Origin: Pseudomonadota bacterium
Lineage (GTDB): Bacteria > Pseudomonadota > Gammaproteobacteria > Steroidobacterales > Steroidobacteraceae
Assembly: GCA_003242685.1 (NCBI GenBank)
Contig: QGVD01000092.1
Span: forward strand, 1-11,532
Direction of reading: 5' to 3'
Length of the DNA: 11,532 bases
A program made the translations under genes and the position numbers. Every line of letters begins with the position of its first letter. Within the stretch, counting starts at the first letter, position 1. The notes beneath the pieces were generated by a model. That model was not told the DNA's origin. It saw only the letters and a list, made by a program, of their open reading frames with translations, and ran no database searches. This document shows positions 1 to 6,449 of the stretch, piece after piece.

Positions 1-250
1 TGCGCTCGGCGCGGATGCTGAGGCCCGTCGGCGTCACGCTGAGCTCGACGGACTCGGGGTCCACGCCGGGCAGCGCCACCACTACCCAGATCTCGCCGTC
101 GCGCGCGAGCACGTCGGCGGGTGGTTCCCACACGGGCAGGCGGGCGGGAACGCCCAGCAGGCTGAAGAACCGCCGGTGCAGCTGCTCGGCCTCTTCGAGG
201 ACCGCGCACGCCTCCGCCCACATCCACGTCTTCCTGGTCGACGAGCTCAT
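1..250 (-). CDS. Hsp20/alpha-crystallin family small heat-shock protein (N-terminal part, runs off the left edge)
   Basis: Only the first 83 codons are in the window, reading leftward from the ATG at 250-248. The visible protein has a short, aromatic, helical N-terminal arm (about residues 1-38, with LEEAEQLHRRFFSLLG). It then enters the start of an alpha-crystallin domain: WEPPADVLARDGEIWVVVALPGV followed by PESVELSV, the pattern seen in bacterial Hsp20 proteins. Members are ATP-independent cytoplasmic holdases that bind unfolding proteins as oligomers. The start is fixed by an in-frame stop at 274-272 and by a GGGAG ribosome binding site at 262-266 (sense GGGAGT, 9 nt before ATG). The gene lies 91 bp downstream of tal on the same strand with no clear terminator between, so it may be cotranscribed with xfp-tal. 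An inverted repeat surrounds its ribosome binding site (separate entry). The C-terminal I-x-I/V motif cannot be checked. Confidence 0.85.
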   Translation of the reverse strand, partial: MSSSTRKTWMWAEACAVLEEAEQLHRRFFSLLGVPARLPVWEPPADVLARDGEIWVVVALPGVDPESVELSVTPTGLSIRAER

Positions 251-252
251 CT

Positions 253-290
253 GGATGCGACTCCCGGAAAATCAAGACTCGACCGCATCC
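253..290 (-). promoter_or_regulatory. Inverted repeat enclosing the hsp20 ribosome binding site; candidate RNA thermometer
   Basis: On the transcribed (minus) sense, GGATGCG (290-284) and CGCATCC (259-253) form a perfect 7-bp stem with 24 nt between. The GGGAG ribosome binding site (266-262) lies inside, and it can also pair weakly with UCUU (277-274) using G-U pairs and one G-G mismatch. The stem ends 2 nt before the ATG. Hiding the ribosome binding site of a small heat-shock gene in a weak hairpin is the principle of ROSE and fourU thermometers. The specific ROSE consensus is not evident, so the role is inferred from geometry and gene identity only. Confidence 0.4.
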
Positions 291-341
291 CGCCGCGGCG
301 CGCGGGGCGTGTCTGCACAATGTGTTCCCGTCCCGACGTTT

Positions 342-1454
342 TCAATGTTCGCGACGGCGCTTCTCGAGCCAGGCCTGCAGGCCGTCGAAGGGCTCGATGA
401 ACTTGCGCACGCCCTCCTTTTCGAGCTGAGCCGCCACGTCCTCGAGATCGATGCCGAGATGCTCGAGCGCCTCGCGAACGTCCGAAGCTTCCGCCAGTCC
501 CTGCTCCAGCCGCAGCTCCGGGCGGCCGAGCCGCTTGTAGGCCTCGAAGGTCTCCGGCGGCACGGTGCTCACGGTGTCGAAGGCGATCAGCTCCTCGACG
601 TACTTGATCGGGCTGTACGCCGGATCCTTCGTCGAGGTGGACGCCCACAGGAGCCGCTGCGTCCGGGCACCGGCCTCCTGCAGCCGCTGCCAGCGCCCGG
701 AGGCGATGACCTCGCAGTAGATCTCGTACGCACGGCTTGCGCAGGCGACCGCGCTCTTGCCGCGCAGCGCGCGCGCCGCGCTCTGCCCCGCGCGCGCGAG
801 CTCGTCGAGACGCCGGTCGACGAGCGTATCGATGCGGCTGAGGAAAAAGCTCGCCACCGATGCCGGGCGATCGATCCGCTCGCCGCGCGCGAGTCGATCC
901 TCGAGTCCGGCGCAGTACGCATCCGCGACCTCGCGATAGCGCTCCGGCGAGAACAGCAGCGTCACGTTGACGTTGATGCCCTCCGAGATCGCGCTGCGGA
1001 TCGCTTCGAGTCCCGCAATCGTCCCGGGAATCTTGATCATCACGTTCTCGCGTCCGAGCGCACGCCAGAGGCGCCTCGCTTCCGCGATCGTGCCCACCGT
1101 ATCGTGCGCGAGGTGCGGCGAGACCTCGATGCTGACGTAACCGTCGCGCCCGCCGGTTTCCTCGTAGACGGGACGGAACAGATCCGCCGCGCGCCCGACG
1201 TCCTCGAGCGCGAGCGCCTCGTACACGCCGAGCGCGTCGAGGCCGGTGCCGAGCAGCGCCGTCAGCGCATCCGCGTACTCGGGACGCCGCGTGATCGCCG
1301 CCGCGAGAATCGCCGGATTGGAGGTCTGGCCGCGCAGACCGTCCTCGCGGATCATGAGCTCGAGCGAACCGTCCTCCAGCATCGCGCGGTGCAGATCGTC
1401 GAGCCATACGCTCTGACCCAGCGCGCGCAGCTCGAGCAGCGGATTGGTAGCCAC
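342..1454 (-). CDS. tal: Transaldolase (TalB-like, ~370-residue mycobacterial/cyanobacterial type)
   Basis: The 370-residue protein matches the long monofunctional transaldolase type, which reversibly moves dihydroxyacetone from sedoheptulose-7-P to glyceraldehyde-3-P, giving erythrose-4-P and fructose-6-P in the cytoplasm. Visible hallmarks are GQTSNPAIL (about 42-50), DTVGTIAEARRL, the Schiff-base lysine in VMIKIPGT (K141), INVNVTLLFS for the next barrel strand, and LWASTSTKDPAYSP in the C-terminal half. The GTG at 1454-1452 is preferred because a doubled GGAGGTGGAGGT ribosome binding site lies just upstream and the protein then begins at the usual position (VATNPLLEL). The open frame extends back to 2024, but only inside xfp. 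Tal starts 29 nt after the xfp stop, so the two are an operon. It can recycle the erythrose-4-P and glyceraldehyde-3-P that Xfp releases. All landmarks are intact. Confidence 0.95.
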   Translation of the reverse strand: MATNPLLELRALGQSVWLDDLHRAMLEDGSLELMIREDGLRGQTSNPAILAAAITRRPEYADALTALLGTGLDALGVYEALALEDVGRAADLFRPVYEETGGRDGYVSIEVSPHLAHDTVGTIAEARRLWRALGRENVMIKIPGTIAGLEAIRSAISEGINVNVTLLFSPERYREVADAYCAGLEDRLARGERIDRPASVASFFLSRIDTLVDRRLDELARAGQSAARALRGKSAVACASRAYEIYCEVIASGRWQRLQEAGARTQRLLWASTSTKDPAYSPIKYVEELIAFDTVSTVPPETFEAYKRLGRPELRLEQGLAEASDVREALEHLGIDLEDVAAQLEKEGVRKFIEPFDGLQAWLEKRRREH

Positions 1455-1456
1455 GG

Positions 1457-1472
1457 ATACCTCCACCTCCAG
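1457..1472 (-). promoter_or_regulatory. Tandem ribosome binding site of tal
   Basis: The sense strand just upstream of the GTG start contains two consecutive GGAGGT hexamers (CTGGAGGTGGAGGT). Their 3' ends lie 10 nt and 4 nt before the start codon. The upstream copy has ideal spacing for the GTG at 1454; this is what decides the start. The doubling suggests strong translation of tal relative to a weak GTG start. Confidence 0.75.
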
Positions 1473-1483
1473 TTTCGACCGTC

Positions 1484-3913
1484 TCAGCTTCGTGCCTGCC
1501 GACCCCGCGCGTCGATCGTCTCGTCGCGCTCGTGATTCCAGACCCACTCCCGCACTTCGGGCATGTCCTCGCCGTAGCGGGTCACGTGCTCGCGGTGCTC
1601 GACGAGCTTGTCGCGCATGAGCTGACGCAGGTGCGCCGCGCGGTACCCGAGCTTCGGCACGCGATCGATGACGTCCATCACCAGATGGAAGCGGTCGAGG
1701 TCGTTGAGCACCACCATGTCGAACGGCGTCGTAGTCGTGCCGCGCTCCTTGTAGCCGCGCACGTGCAGATTGTGGTGATTGGTGCGGCGGTACGTGAGCC
1801 GATGGATCAGCCACGGATAGCCGTGGAAGGCGAAGATGATCGGCTTGTCCGTGGTGAAGAGTGTGTCGAACTCGCGATCCGACAGCCCGCACGGGTGTTC
1901 CTCGGGCGGCTGCAGCGTCATGAGATCCACCACGTTGACCACGCGGATCTTCAGCTCCGGCACGTGACGGTTGAGCAGATCGACCGCCGCGAGTGTCTCG
2001 ATCGTCGGCACGTCTCCGGCGCACGCCATGACCACGTCGGGCTCACCGCCGGCGTCGTTGCTCGCCCACTCGAAGATGCCGATACCGGCCTCGCAGTGAC
2101 GGATGGCGGCTTCCATGTCGAGCCACTGGGGCTGCGGCTGCTTGCCCGCCACGATCACATTGACCAGGTCGTGGCTGCGCAGACACTTCTCGGCGACGCA
2201 GAGCAGCGTGTTCGCATCGGGCGCGAGGTAGACGCGCACGAGCGAGCCCTTGTTCACCACGAGATCGAGGAAGCCCGGGTCCTGGTGCGAGAAACCGTTG
2301 TGATCCTGACGCCAGACGTGCGAGGTGAGCAGGATGTTGAGCGAGGGAATCGGCCGGCGCCACGGGATGTCACGGCACGAACGCAGCCACTTCGCATGCT
2401 GGTTGAACATGGAATCCACGATGTGGATGAAGGCCTCATAGCACGAGAAGAAGCCGTGCCGCCCCGTGAGGAGATAGCCTTCGAGCCAGCCCTGGCAGGT
2501 GGTCTCGGAGAGGATCTCCATCACGCGGCCGTCGGGCCTGAGCAGATCCTCTCCGGGGAGCGTCTCGGCAACCCAGGTGCGGCCGGTCGCCTCGAACACC
2601 GCGTCGAGCCGATTGGATGCCGTTTCATCGGGCCCCACGATGCGGAAGTTGCGCGAGGCCTCGTTGAGCTTCATCACGTCGCGCAGGTACTTCCCGAGCA
2701 CGCGCGTCGCCTCACCGAGGCGCGCGCCGGGACGATCCACTTCGACGGCGTACTTCCGCGGATCCGGCAGCCGCAGGTCGCGCATCAGCAGGCCGCCGTT
2801 CGCGTAGGGCGTCGATCCCATGCGCTTCGTGCCCTGCGGGACCGTCGCGAGCAGCTCCGGACGCGGAGCACCGTTCTCGTCGAAGAGCTCCTCGGGCCGG
2901 TAGCTCTTCATCCAGCTCTCGAGCTGGCGCAGGTGCTCGGGATTCTTCGCGAGCCCCGCGAGCGGCACCTGATGCGAGCGCCAGTGCCCTTCGACCTTCG
3001 CTCCGTCCACCTCCTTCGGTCCGGTCCAGCCCTTGGGGCTCACGAGCACGAGTGCCGGCCATCGCGGGCGCGTCCGCACGCCTCGCGTGCGTGCCGCGCG
3101 CTGGATCTCCGCGATCTCGTCGAGAATCGTGTCGAGCGTCGCGGCCATCTTCTGGTGCATTTCCGCGGGCTCCTCGCCCTCGACGAAGTACGGGCGATAG
3201 CCGTAGCCCGTAAGAAGGCTCTCGAGCTCGTCGCGCGGAATGCGCGCGAGGATCGTGGGGTTGGCGATCTTGTATCCGTTCAGGTGCAGGATCGGCAGCA
3301 CTGCGCCGTCCCGCGCGGGATCGAGGAACTTGTTCGAGTGCCAGGACGCGGCGAGCGGCCCGGTCTCGGCCTCGCCGTCGCCGATGACGCAGGCCACCAG
3401 CAGATCGGGATTGTCGAAGGCCGCACCGAACGCGTGCGCGAGCGAGTAGCCGAGCTCACCGCCTTCGTGGATGGACCCCGGGAGCTCCGGTGCGCAATGG
3501 CTCGGAATTCCGCCCGGGAAGGAGAACTGGCGGAACAGGCGGGCCATTCCTTCCGCGTCGCGCGGCACTTCGGGGTAGTGCTCGCTGTAGCTGCCCTCGA
3601 GCCAGACGTTCGCCGCGAGCGCCGGCCCGCCGTGACCGGGACCGATGACGAGCAGCACGTCCTGATCGCGCTCGCGGATGATCCGGTTGAGATGTGCGTA
3701 GATGAAATTGAGGCCGGGCGTGGTGCCCCAGTGCCCGAGAAGGCGCGGCTTGACGTGCTCCAGCGTGAGCGGCTCGCGCAGCAGAGGGTTCGCGAGCAGA
3801 TAGATCTGCCCGACGGAGAGATAGTTCGCCGCACGCCAGTACGCGTCGATGCGCTCGAGCTCCTCGGGGGTGAGGGCGCCGGCATCCGTCTCCCTGGTTA
3901 CCTTCACTTGCAT
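1484..3913 (-). CDS. xfp: Xylulose-5-phosphate/fructose-6-phosphate phosphoketolase
   Basis: This 809-residue thiamine-diphosphate enzyme cleaves xylulose-5-P (and in many members fructose-6-P) with phosphate to acetyl-P plus glyceraldehyde-3-P (or erythrose-4-P). The length is normal for the family. Domains in order are XFP_N (about 10-375), the central pyrimidine-binding XFP domain (about 380-580) and XFP_C (about 595-798). Both family signatures are present: EGGELGY at 150-156, and the ThDP-binding stretch GAAFDNPDLL...GDGE ending at 181. Also seen are GPGHGGPA (91-98), HLNGYKIANPT (210-220), the catalytic-type glutamate in CYEAF (E493), and SHVWRQDHNGFSHQDPG (531-547). The ATG at 3913 is chosen because the protein then starts at the usual distance from the ELERIDAYWRAANYLSVGQIYL block; GAGAG sits 5 nt upstream. 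The frame stays open to 4018, but that extension looks unlike the family. It is first in the xfp-tal operon and divergent from ackA. Substrate preference cannot be read from sequence. Confidence 0.97.
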   Translation of the reverse strand: MQVKVTRETDAGALTPEELERIDAYWRAANYLSVGQIYLLANPLLREPLTLEHVKPRLLGHWGTTPGLNFIYAHLNRIIRERDQDVLLVIGPGHGGPALAANVWLEGSYSEHYPEVPRDAEGMARLFRQFSFPGGIPSHCAPELPGSIHEGGELGYSLAHAFGAAFDNPDLLVACVIGDGEAETGPLAASWHSNKFLDPARDGAVLPILHLNGYKIANPTILARIPRDELESLLTGYGYRPYFVEGEEPAEMHQKMAATLDTILDEIAEIQRAARTRGVRTRPRWPALVLVSPKGWTGPKEVDGAKVEGHWRSHQVPLAGLAKNPEHLRQLESWMKSYRPEELFDENGAPRPELLATVPQGTKRMGSTPYANGGLLMRDLRLPDPRKYAVEVDRPGARLGEATRVLGKYLRDVMKLNEASRNFRIVGPDETASNRLDAVFEATGRTWVAETLPGEDLLRPDGRVMEILSETTCQGWLEGYLLTGRHGFFSCYEAFIHIVDSMFNQHAKWLRSCRDIPWRRPIPSLNILLTSHVWRQDHNGFSHQDPGFLDLVVNKGSLVRVYLAPDANTLLCVAEKCLRSHDLVNVIVAGKQPQPQWLDMEAAIRHCEAGIGIFEWASNDAGGEPDVVMACAGDVPTIETLAAVDLLNRHVPELKIRVVNVVDLMTLQPPEEHPCGLSDREFDTLFTTDKPIIFAFHGYPWLIHRLTYRRTNHHNLHVRGYKERGTTTTPFDMVVLNDLDRFHLVMDVIDRVPKLGYRAAHLRQLMRDKLVEHREHVTRYGEDMPEVREWVWNHERDETIDARGRQARS

Positions 3914-3950
3914 GGCGGCTCTCGCAGGAATTCCGTCAGTCGACGAGAAG

Positions 3951-3979
3951 AGAATACGGTGCTCCCGGGTGGCGCATAA
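3951..3979 (-). promoter_or_regulatory. Possible xfp promoter
   Basis: Reading leftward, TATTCT (3956-3951) resembles a sigma-70 -10 box (4 of 6 matches). TTATGC (3979-3974) could be a poor -35 with a 17-nt spacer. The transcript would have a roughly 30-nt leader that includes an 8-bp palindrome GGAATTCC (3927-3934) and GTCGAC (3939-3944). This is the only A/T-rich patch upstream of xfp, but the match is weak. Confidence 0.3.
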
Positions 3980-4035
3980 AACGTTCCCGCGGCGTGCACA
4001 CGGCGCGAGCACGGGCACCTAGCATCTCACGCGCC

Positions 4036-4041
4036 TACAAT
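4036..4041 (+). promoter_or_regulatory. ackA: Possible -10 element of the ackA promoter
   Basis: TACAAT matches the sigma-70 -10 consensus in 5 of 6 positions and lies 37 nt before the ackA GTG, predicting a short leader of about 30 nt. No good TTGACA-like -35 is found 16-18 nt upstream (GGGCAC at 4013-4018), so the promoter may need an activator or use another sigma factor. Confidence 0.4.
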
Positions 4042-4045
4042 CGAA

Positions 4046-4077
4046 CGCGTCCGCGGAAATACTGAGGACGGGACGCG
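4046..4077 (+). promoter_or_regulatory. Inverted repeat around the ackA ribosome binding site
   Basis: CGCGTCC (4046-4052) and GGACGCG (4071-4077) are a perfect 7-bp inverted repeat ending one base before the GTG start. The 18-nt loop contains the GAGGA ribosome binding site (4064-4068). If transcription starts just after the TACAAT box, the stem would begin at the very 5' end of the mRNA. It could tune translation, but a 7-bp GC-rich repeat can arise by chance in this composition. Confidence 0.3.
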
Positions 4078-4078
4078 C

Positions 4079-5188
4079 GTGATCATCCTGACCGTCAACG
4101 CAGGCAGCACATCGGTGAAACTGGCCCTGTTCGTGGCCGACGCAGGGCGGGCTCCGAAGCTTCTCGCGCGCGCGAGCCACTCCGGCACCGATCTCGATGC
4201 GCACGCGCTGCTGGGGGGCTTTCTCGCTGCGCACGCCCGCTCCCCCGATGCCGTCGCACACCGCGTGGTGCACGGCGGCGCGCAGTTCACGCGACCGACC
4301 GTGATCGGTCCCGACGTCGAGGCGCGCATCGCCGCGCTGTCAGAGCTCGCGCCTCTGCACAACCCGGCTGCGCTGCGCTGGATCGCGGCGGCGCGCGGGA
4401 TCTGCCCGCAGGCCCTGCACGTCGCGGTCTTCGACACGGCGTTCTTCGCCGACATGCCGCGCGTGGCTGCCGAGTACGCAATCCCGCCGGATCTCGCGCG
4501 CGAGCACGGGGTGCGCCGCTACGGATTCCACGGCATCGCGCACGAAGCGATGTGGCGCCGCTGGTGCGAGCTGCGGCCCGATCTCGAGCGCGGCGGGCGC
4601 CTGATCACCCTGCATCTGGGCGGCGGCTGCTCCATGGCGGCCATCGACCGCGGGCACCCGCTCGACACCTCGATGGGCTTCTCTCCGCTCGAGGGGCTCG
4701 TCATGGCGACGCGCTGCGGAGACATTGACCCCTCCGTCGTCCCCTTTCTCGCGCGGCATCTGTCCGTCTCCGCCGAGGGCGTGCTCGAGCTCCTCAACAA
4801 GCGTTCCGGCCTCCTGGGCGTTTCGGGTCGCACGTCGAGCGCAGGCGAGCTCCTCGCCGATGCGGATCCGCAGGCGCAGCTCGCCGTCGAGCAGTACTGC
4901 TACCGGGCGCGCAAATACGTGGGCGCGTATCTCGCGGTGCTGGGCGGAGCCCACGGTATCGTCTTCGGCGGCGGTGTGGGCGAGCATGTGCCCGAAGTCC
5001 GGGAGCGGATCCTGCAGGACCTCGAGTGGGCCGGAATCGTGCTCGATCGCGACGCGAACCGGCGCTCACGCAGCGGAGAGGCACGCCTCTCCGCTCCGGA
5101 AAGCCGCGTCGACGTGTTCGTGGTGGAGACCGCCGAGGAGCCCGCCCTCGCCCGTGCCGCCCTTACGCTCGCCGCGGTGCAGTCCTAG
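4079..5188 (+). CDS. ackA: Acetate kinase (variant phosphate-loop form)
   Basis: The 369-residue ASKHA-fold kinase interconverts acetyl-P plus ADP with acetate plus ATP in the cytoplasm. Landmarks in order are VNAGSTSVKL at the N-terminus (N7, usually NAGSSSLK), HRVVHGG (R62, substrate arginine), APLHNP, the catalytic-type aspartate in VFDTAFF (D119), YGFHG, HLGGGCS (179-185), DTSMGFSPLEGLVMATRCGDIDPS (R212), and the nucleotide-binding FGGGVGEH with E302. Most family members are near 400 residues; the shortfall is spread over loops and the C-terminus. The asparagine of the common HLGNG loop is a glycine (G182). The GTG start is supported by GAGGA 10 nt upstream. It is divergent from xfp, which makes its substrate acetyl-P. 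No phosphotransacetylase is present here. Its stop overlaps the stop of the convergent M48 gene. A related propionate/butyrate kinase is less likely given the neighbourhood. Confidence 0.93.
   Translation: MIILTVNAGSTSVKLALFVADAGRAPKLLARASHSGTDLDAHALLGGFLAAHARSPDAVAHRVVHGGAQFTRPTVIGPDVEARIAALSELAPLHNPAALRWIAAARGICPQALHVAVFDTAFFADMPRVAAEYAIPPDLAREHGVRRYGFHGIAHEAMWRRWCELRPDLERGGRLITLHLGGGCSMAAIDRGHPLDTSMGFSPLEGLVMATRCGDIDPSVVPFLARHLSVSAEGVLELLNKRSGLLGVSGRTSSAGELLADADPQAQLAVEQYCYRARKYVGAYLAVLGGAHGIVFGGGVGEHVPEVRERILQDLEWAGIVLDRDANRRSRSGEARLSAPESRVDVFVVETAEEPALARAALTLAAVQS
5185..5188. other. Shared CTAG: overlapping stop codons of ackA and the M48 gene
   Basis: The palindrome CTAG supplies TAG to ackA on the plus strand (5186-5188) and TAG to the M48 gene on the minus strand (5187-5185). 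The convergent genes therefore overlap by 4 bp, and no intergenic terminator can exist between them. Any terminator must lie inside the opposing coding sequence. Confidence 0.95.
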
Positions 5189-6435
5189 CTGCGCGCGGCG
5201 GACGCCTCCAGACGCGCGATGCGCGCGAGCGGCGGCGGGTGCGAGTCGTAGAACGCGGAGTGAAGCCGGTCGGGCGTCAGCGTCGACGCGTTGTCTCGAT
5301 AGAGCTTCACGAGCGCGCTCGCGAGCTGACGTGCATCGGCGTGCCGGGCCGCGAACTCGTCCGCCGCGAACTCGTCTCTCCGTGACCACCAGGCCGCGAT
5401 CGGTGTCGTGAAGTACGTGAACACCGGCGCGACCAGCAGGAAGAGCAGCAGCGCCGTGTGCGTCGACGGCACGTGGACGCCGAGCGCCGCGTAGAACCAC
5501 GGCTGCTCCGCGAGCCAGGCGAGCAGCGCGAGGCCGGCGAGCGACGCGGCCGCCGACAGCACGAGCCTGCGCGCGATGTGCCTCAGGCGGAAATGACCGA
5601 GCTCGTGAGCCAGAACCGCCTCGACCTCCGCGGTCTCGAGCCGCTCGAGCAGCGTGTCGAAGAGGACGATGCGCTTGTTGCGGCCGAATCCGGCGAAATA
5701 GGCGTTGCCGTGCGTGGAGCGCCGCGAGCCGTTCATGACGAAGACACCCTGCGGGGTGAATCCGCAGCGGGCGACGAGCGCTTCGACGCGCTTCTTCAGC
5801 TCCTCATCCGTGAGCGGCTCGAAGCGATTGAAGAGCGGTGCGATGAAACGCGGCCACGCCCATGTGAGCGCGAGCGTGAAGGCGAGCCACACGCCCCACA
5901 CGGCGAGCCACCACCAGGCGCCGGCATGCTCCATCAGCGCCAGCACCGCGAGCAGCAGCGGGACACCGATGACGAGCGCGAGCACCAGACCACGGACGAG
6001 GTCGGCAATGAACAGGCCGGGCGTCATGCGATTGAACCCGAAGCGCGCCTCGATGCCGAAGGTGCGCCAGATCGAGAACGGCAGCTCGATCACGGAGATG
6101 AACAGCAGAACGCAGAGGATCACCAGCACCCCGTGCCAGGGTGTGCCGAGATCGAGGCGCCCCACCGTCGAATCGACCCATGAGATGCCCCCGCCCAGCG
6201 TGAAGGCCAGCAGCACCGCGGCATCGACGACGACCTCACAGAGCCGCAGCCGCGTGCGCGCCGCGGTGTAGTCCGCAGCCTTGCGGTGCTGCTCCAGACC
6301 CACGCGCTCCGAGAAGGGAGCCGGCACGTGATCGCGATGCGCGCGCACCGCCGCGATCTGACGCGAGGCAAGCCAGATCCGCACGGCAGTACGAGCCGCG
6401 AGTACCAGCAGGAACAGCAGAGTCAGCCAGTGCAT
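5185..6435 (-). CDS. M48 family membrane metallopeptidase (Ste24/CAAX-prenyl-protease-1-like)
   Basis: The 416-residue protein is an integral inner-membrane zinc protease of the Ste24 type. The N-terminal half (about residues 1-205) has several hydrophobic helices (near 4-22, 68-85, 101-120, 142-168, 173-196) and the GIEARFGFNRMTPGLFIADLVRG segment of the peptidase M48 N-terminal domain. The catalytic half carries MNGSRRSTHGNAYFAGFGRNKRIVLFDTLL, HELGH (277-281; two zinc histidines and the catalytic glutamate), two more helices (about 292-310 and 326-345), and the third zinc ligand in EFAADEFA (E355, with D359). It ends with SHPPPLARI. Length and domain order match the family. The ATG at 6435 starts right at the first membrane helix and lies 14 nt after the stop of kinase 1, so coupled translation is likely; the ribosome binding site is weak. 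Bacterial members are thought to act in membrane protein quality control; the substrate here is unknown. Confidence 0.93.
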   Translation of the reverse strand: MHWLTLLFLLVLAARTAVRIWLASRQIAAVRAHRDHVPAPFSERVGLEQHRKAADYTAARTRLRLCEVVVDAAVLLAFTLGGGISWVDSTVGRLDLGTPWHGVLVILCVLLFISVIELPFSIWRTFGIEARFGFNRMTPGLFIADLVRGLVLALVIGVPLLLAVLALMEHAGAWWWLAVWGVWLAFTLALTWAWPRFIAPLFNRFEPLTDEELKKRVEALVARCGFTPQGVFVMNGSRRSTHGNAYFAGFGRNKRIVLFDTLLERLETAEVEAVLAHELGHFRLRHIARRLVLSAAASLAGLALLAWLAEQPWFYAALGVHVPSTHTALLLFLLVAPVFTYFTTPIAAWWSRRDEFAADEFAARHADARQLASALVKLYRDNASTLTPDRLHSAFYDSHPPPLARIARLEASAARS

Positions 6436-6449
6436 GGGTCGACCGGATC

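Larger units (their letters stand above)
3914..4078. other. Divergent intergenic region between xfp and ackA
   Basis: This 165-bp gap is the largest non-coding stretch in the window and must hold the start signals for both xfp (leftward) and ackA (rightward). It contains the two candidate promoters and the small palindromes listed separately, and also GTGCAC (3994-3999) and CCCGGG (3963-3968). No long dyad that would name a specific regulator is visible. Shared placement suggests xfp-tal and ackA are co-regulated, which is inference. Confidence 0.7.

Noticed and set aside
267..277. CTTGATTTT on the minus strand as a sigma-32 -35 for hsp20
   Set aside because: No CCCCAT-like -10 can fit at proper spacing before the start codon; the next 20 nt hold the ribosome binding site and ATG.
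291..315. Possible terminator after tal (CCCGC/GCGGG stem)
   Set aside because: The stem is only 5 bp and no T-run follows on the sense strand, so it does not meet the form of an intrinsic terminator.
15..1535. Plus-strand 506-codon open frame across hsp20 and tal
   Set aside because: It spans two minus-strand genes and the gap between them with no family resemblance; it is a composition shadow.
1455..2024. Upstream extension of the tal reading frame into xfp
   Set aside because: The extension is arginine-rich and unlike any transaldolase. A strong ribosome binding site and a family-consistent N-terminus place the start at 1454.
1532..3979. Plus-strand 815-codon open frame antisense to xfp
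   Set aside because: It lies opposite a full-length phosphoketolase with all signatures. The translation is low-complexity, rich in R, H, E, V and L with no recognisable domain, as expected when the complement of a GC-rich gene lacks stops.
3914..4018. Upstream extension of xfp to an ATG at 4018
   Set aside because: The extra 35 residues do not resemble phosphoketolase N-termini and would cover the likely promoter. The ATG at 3913 gives normal length.
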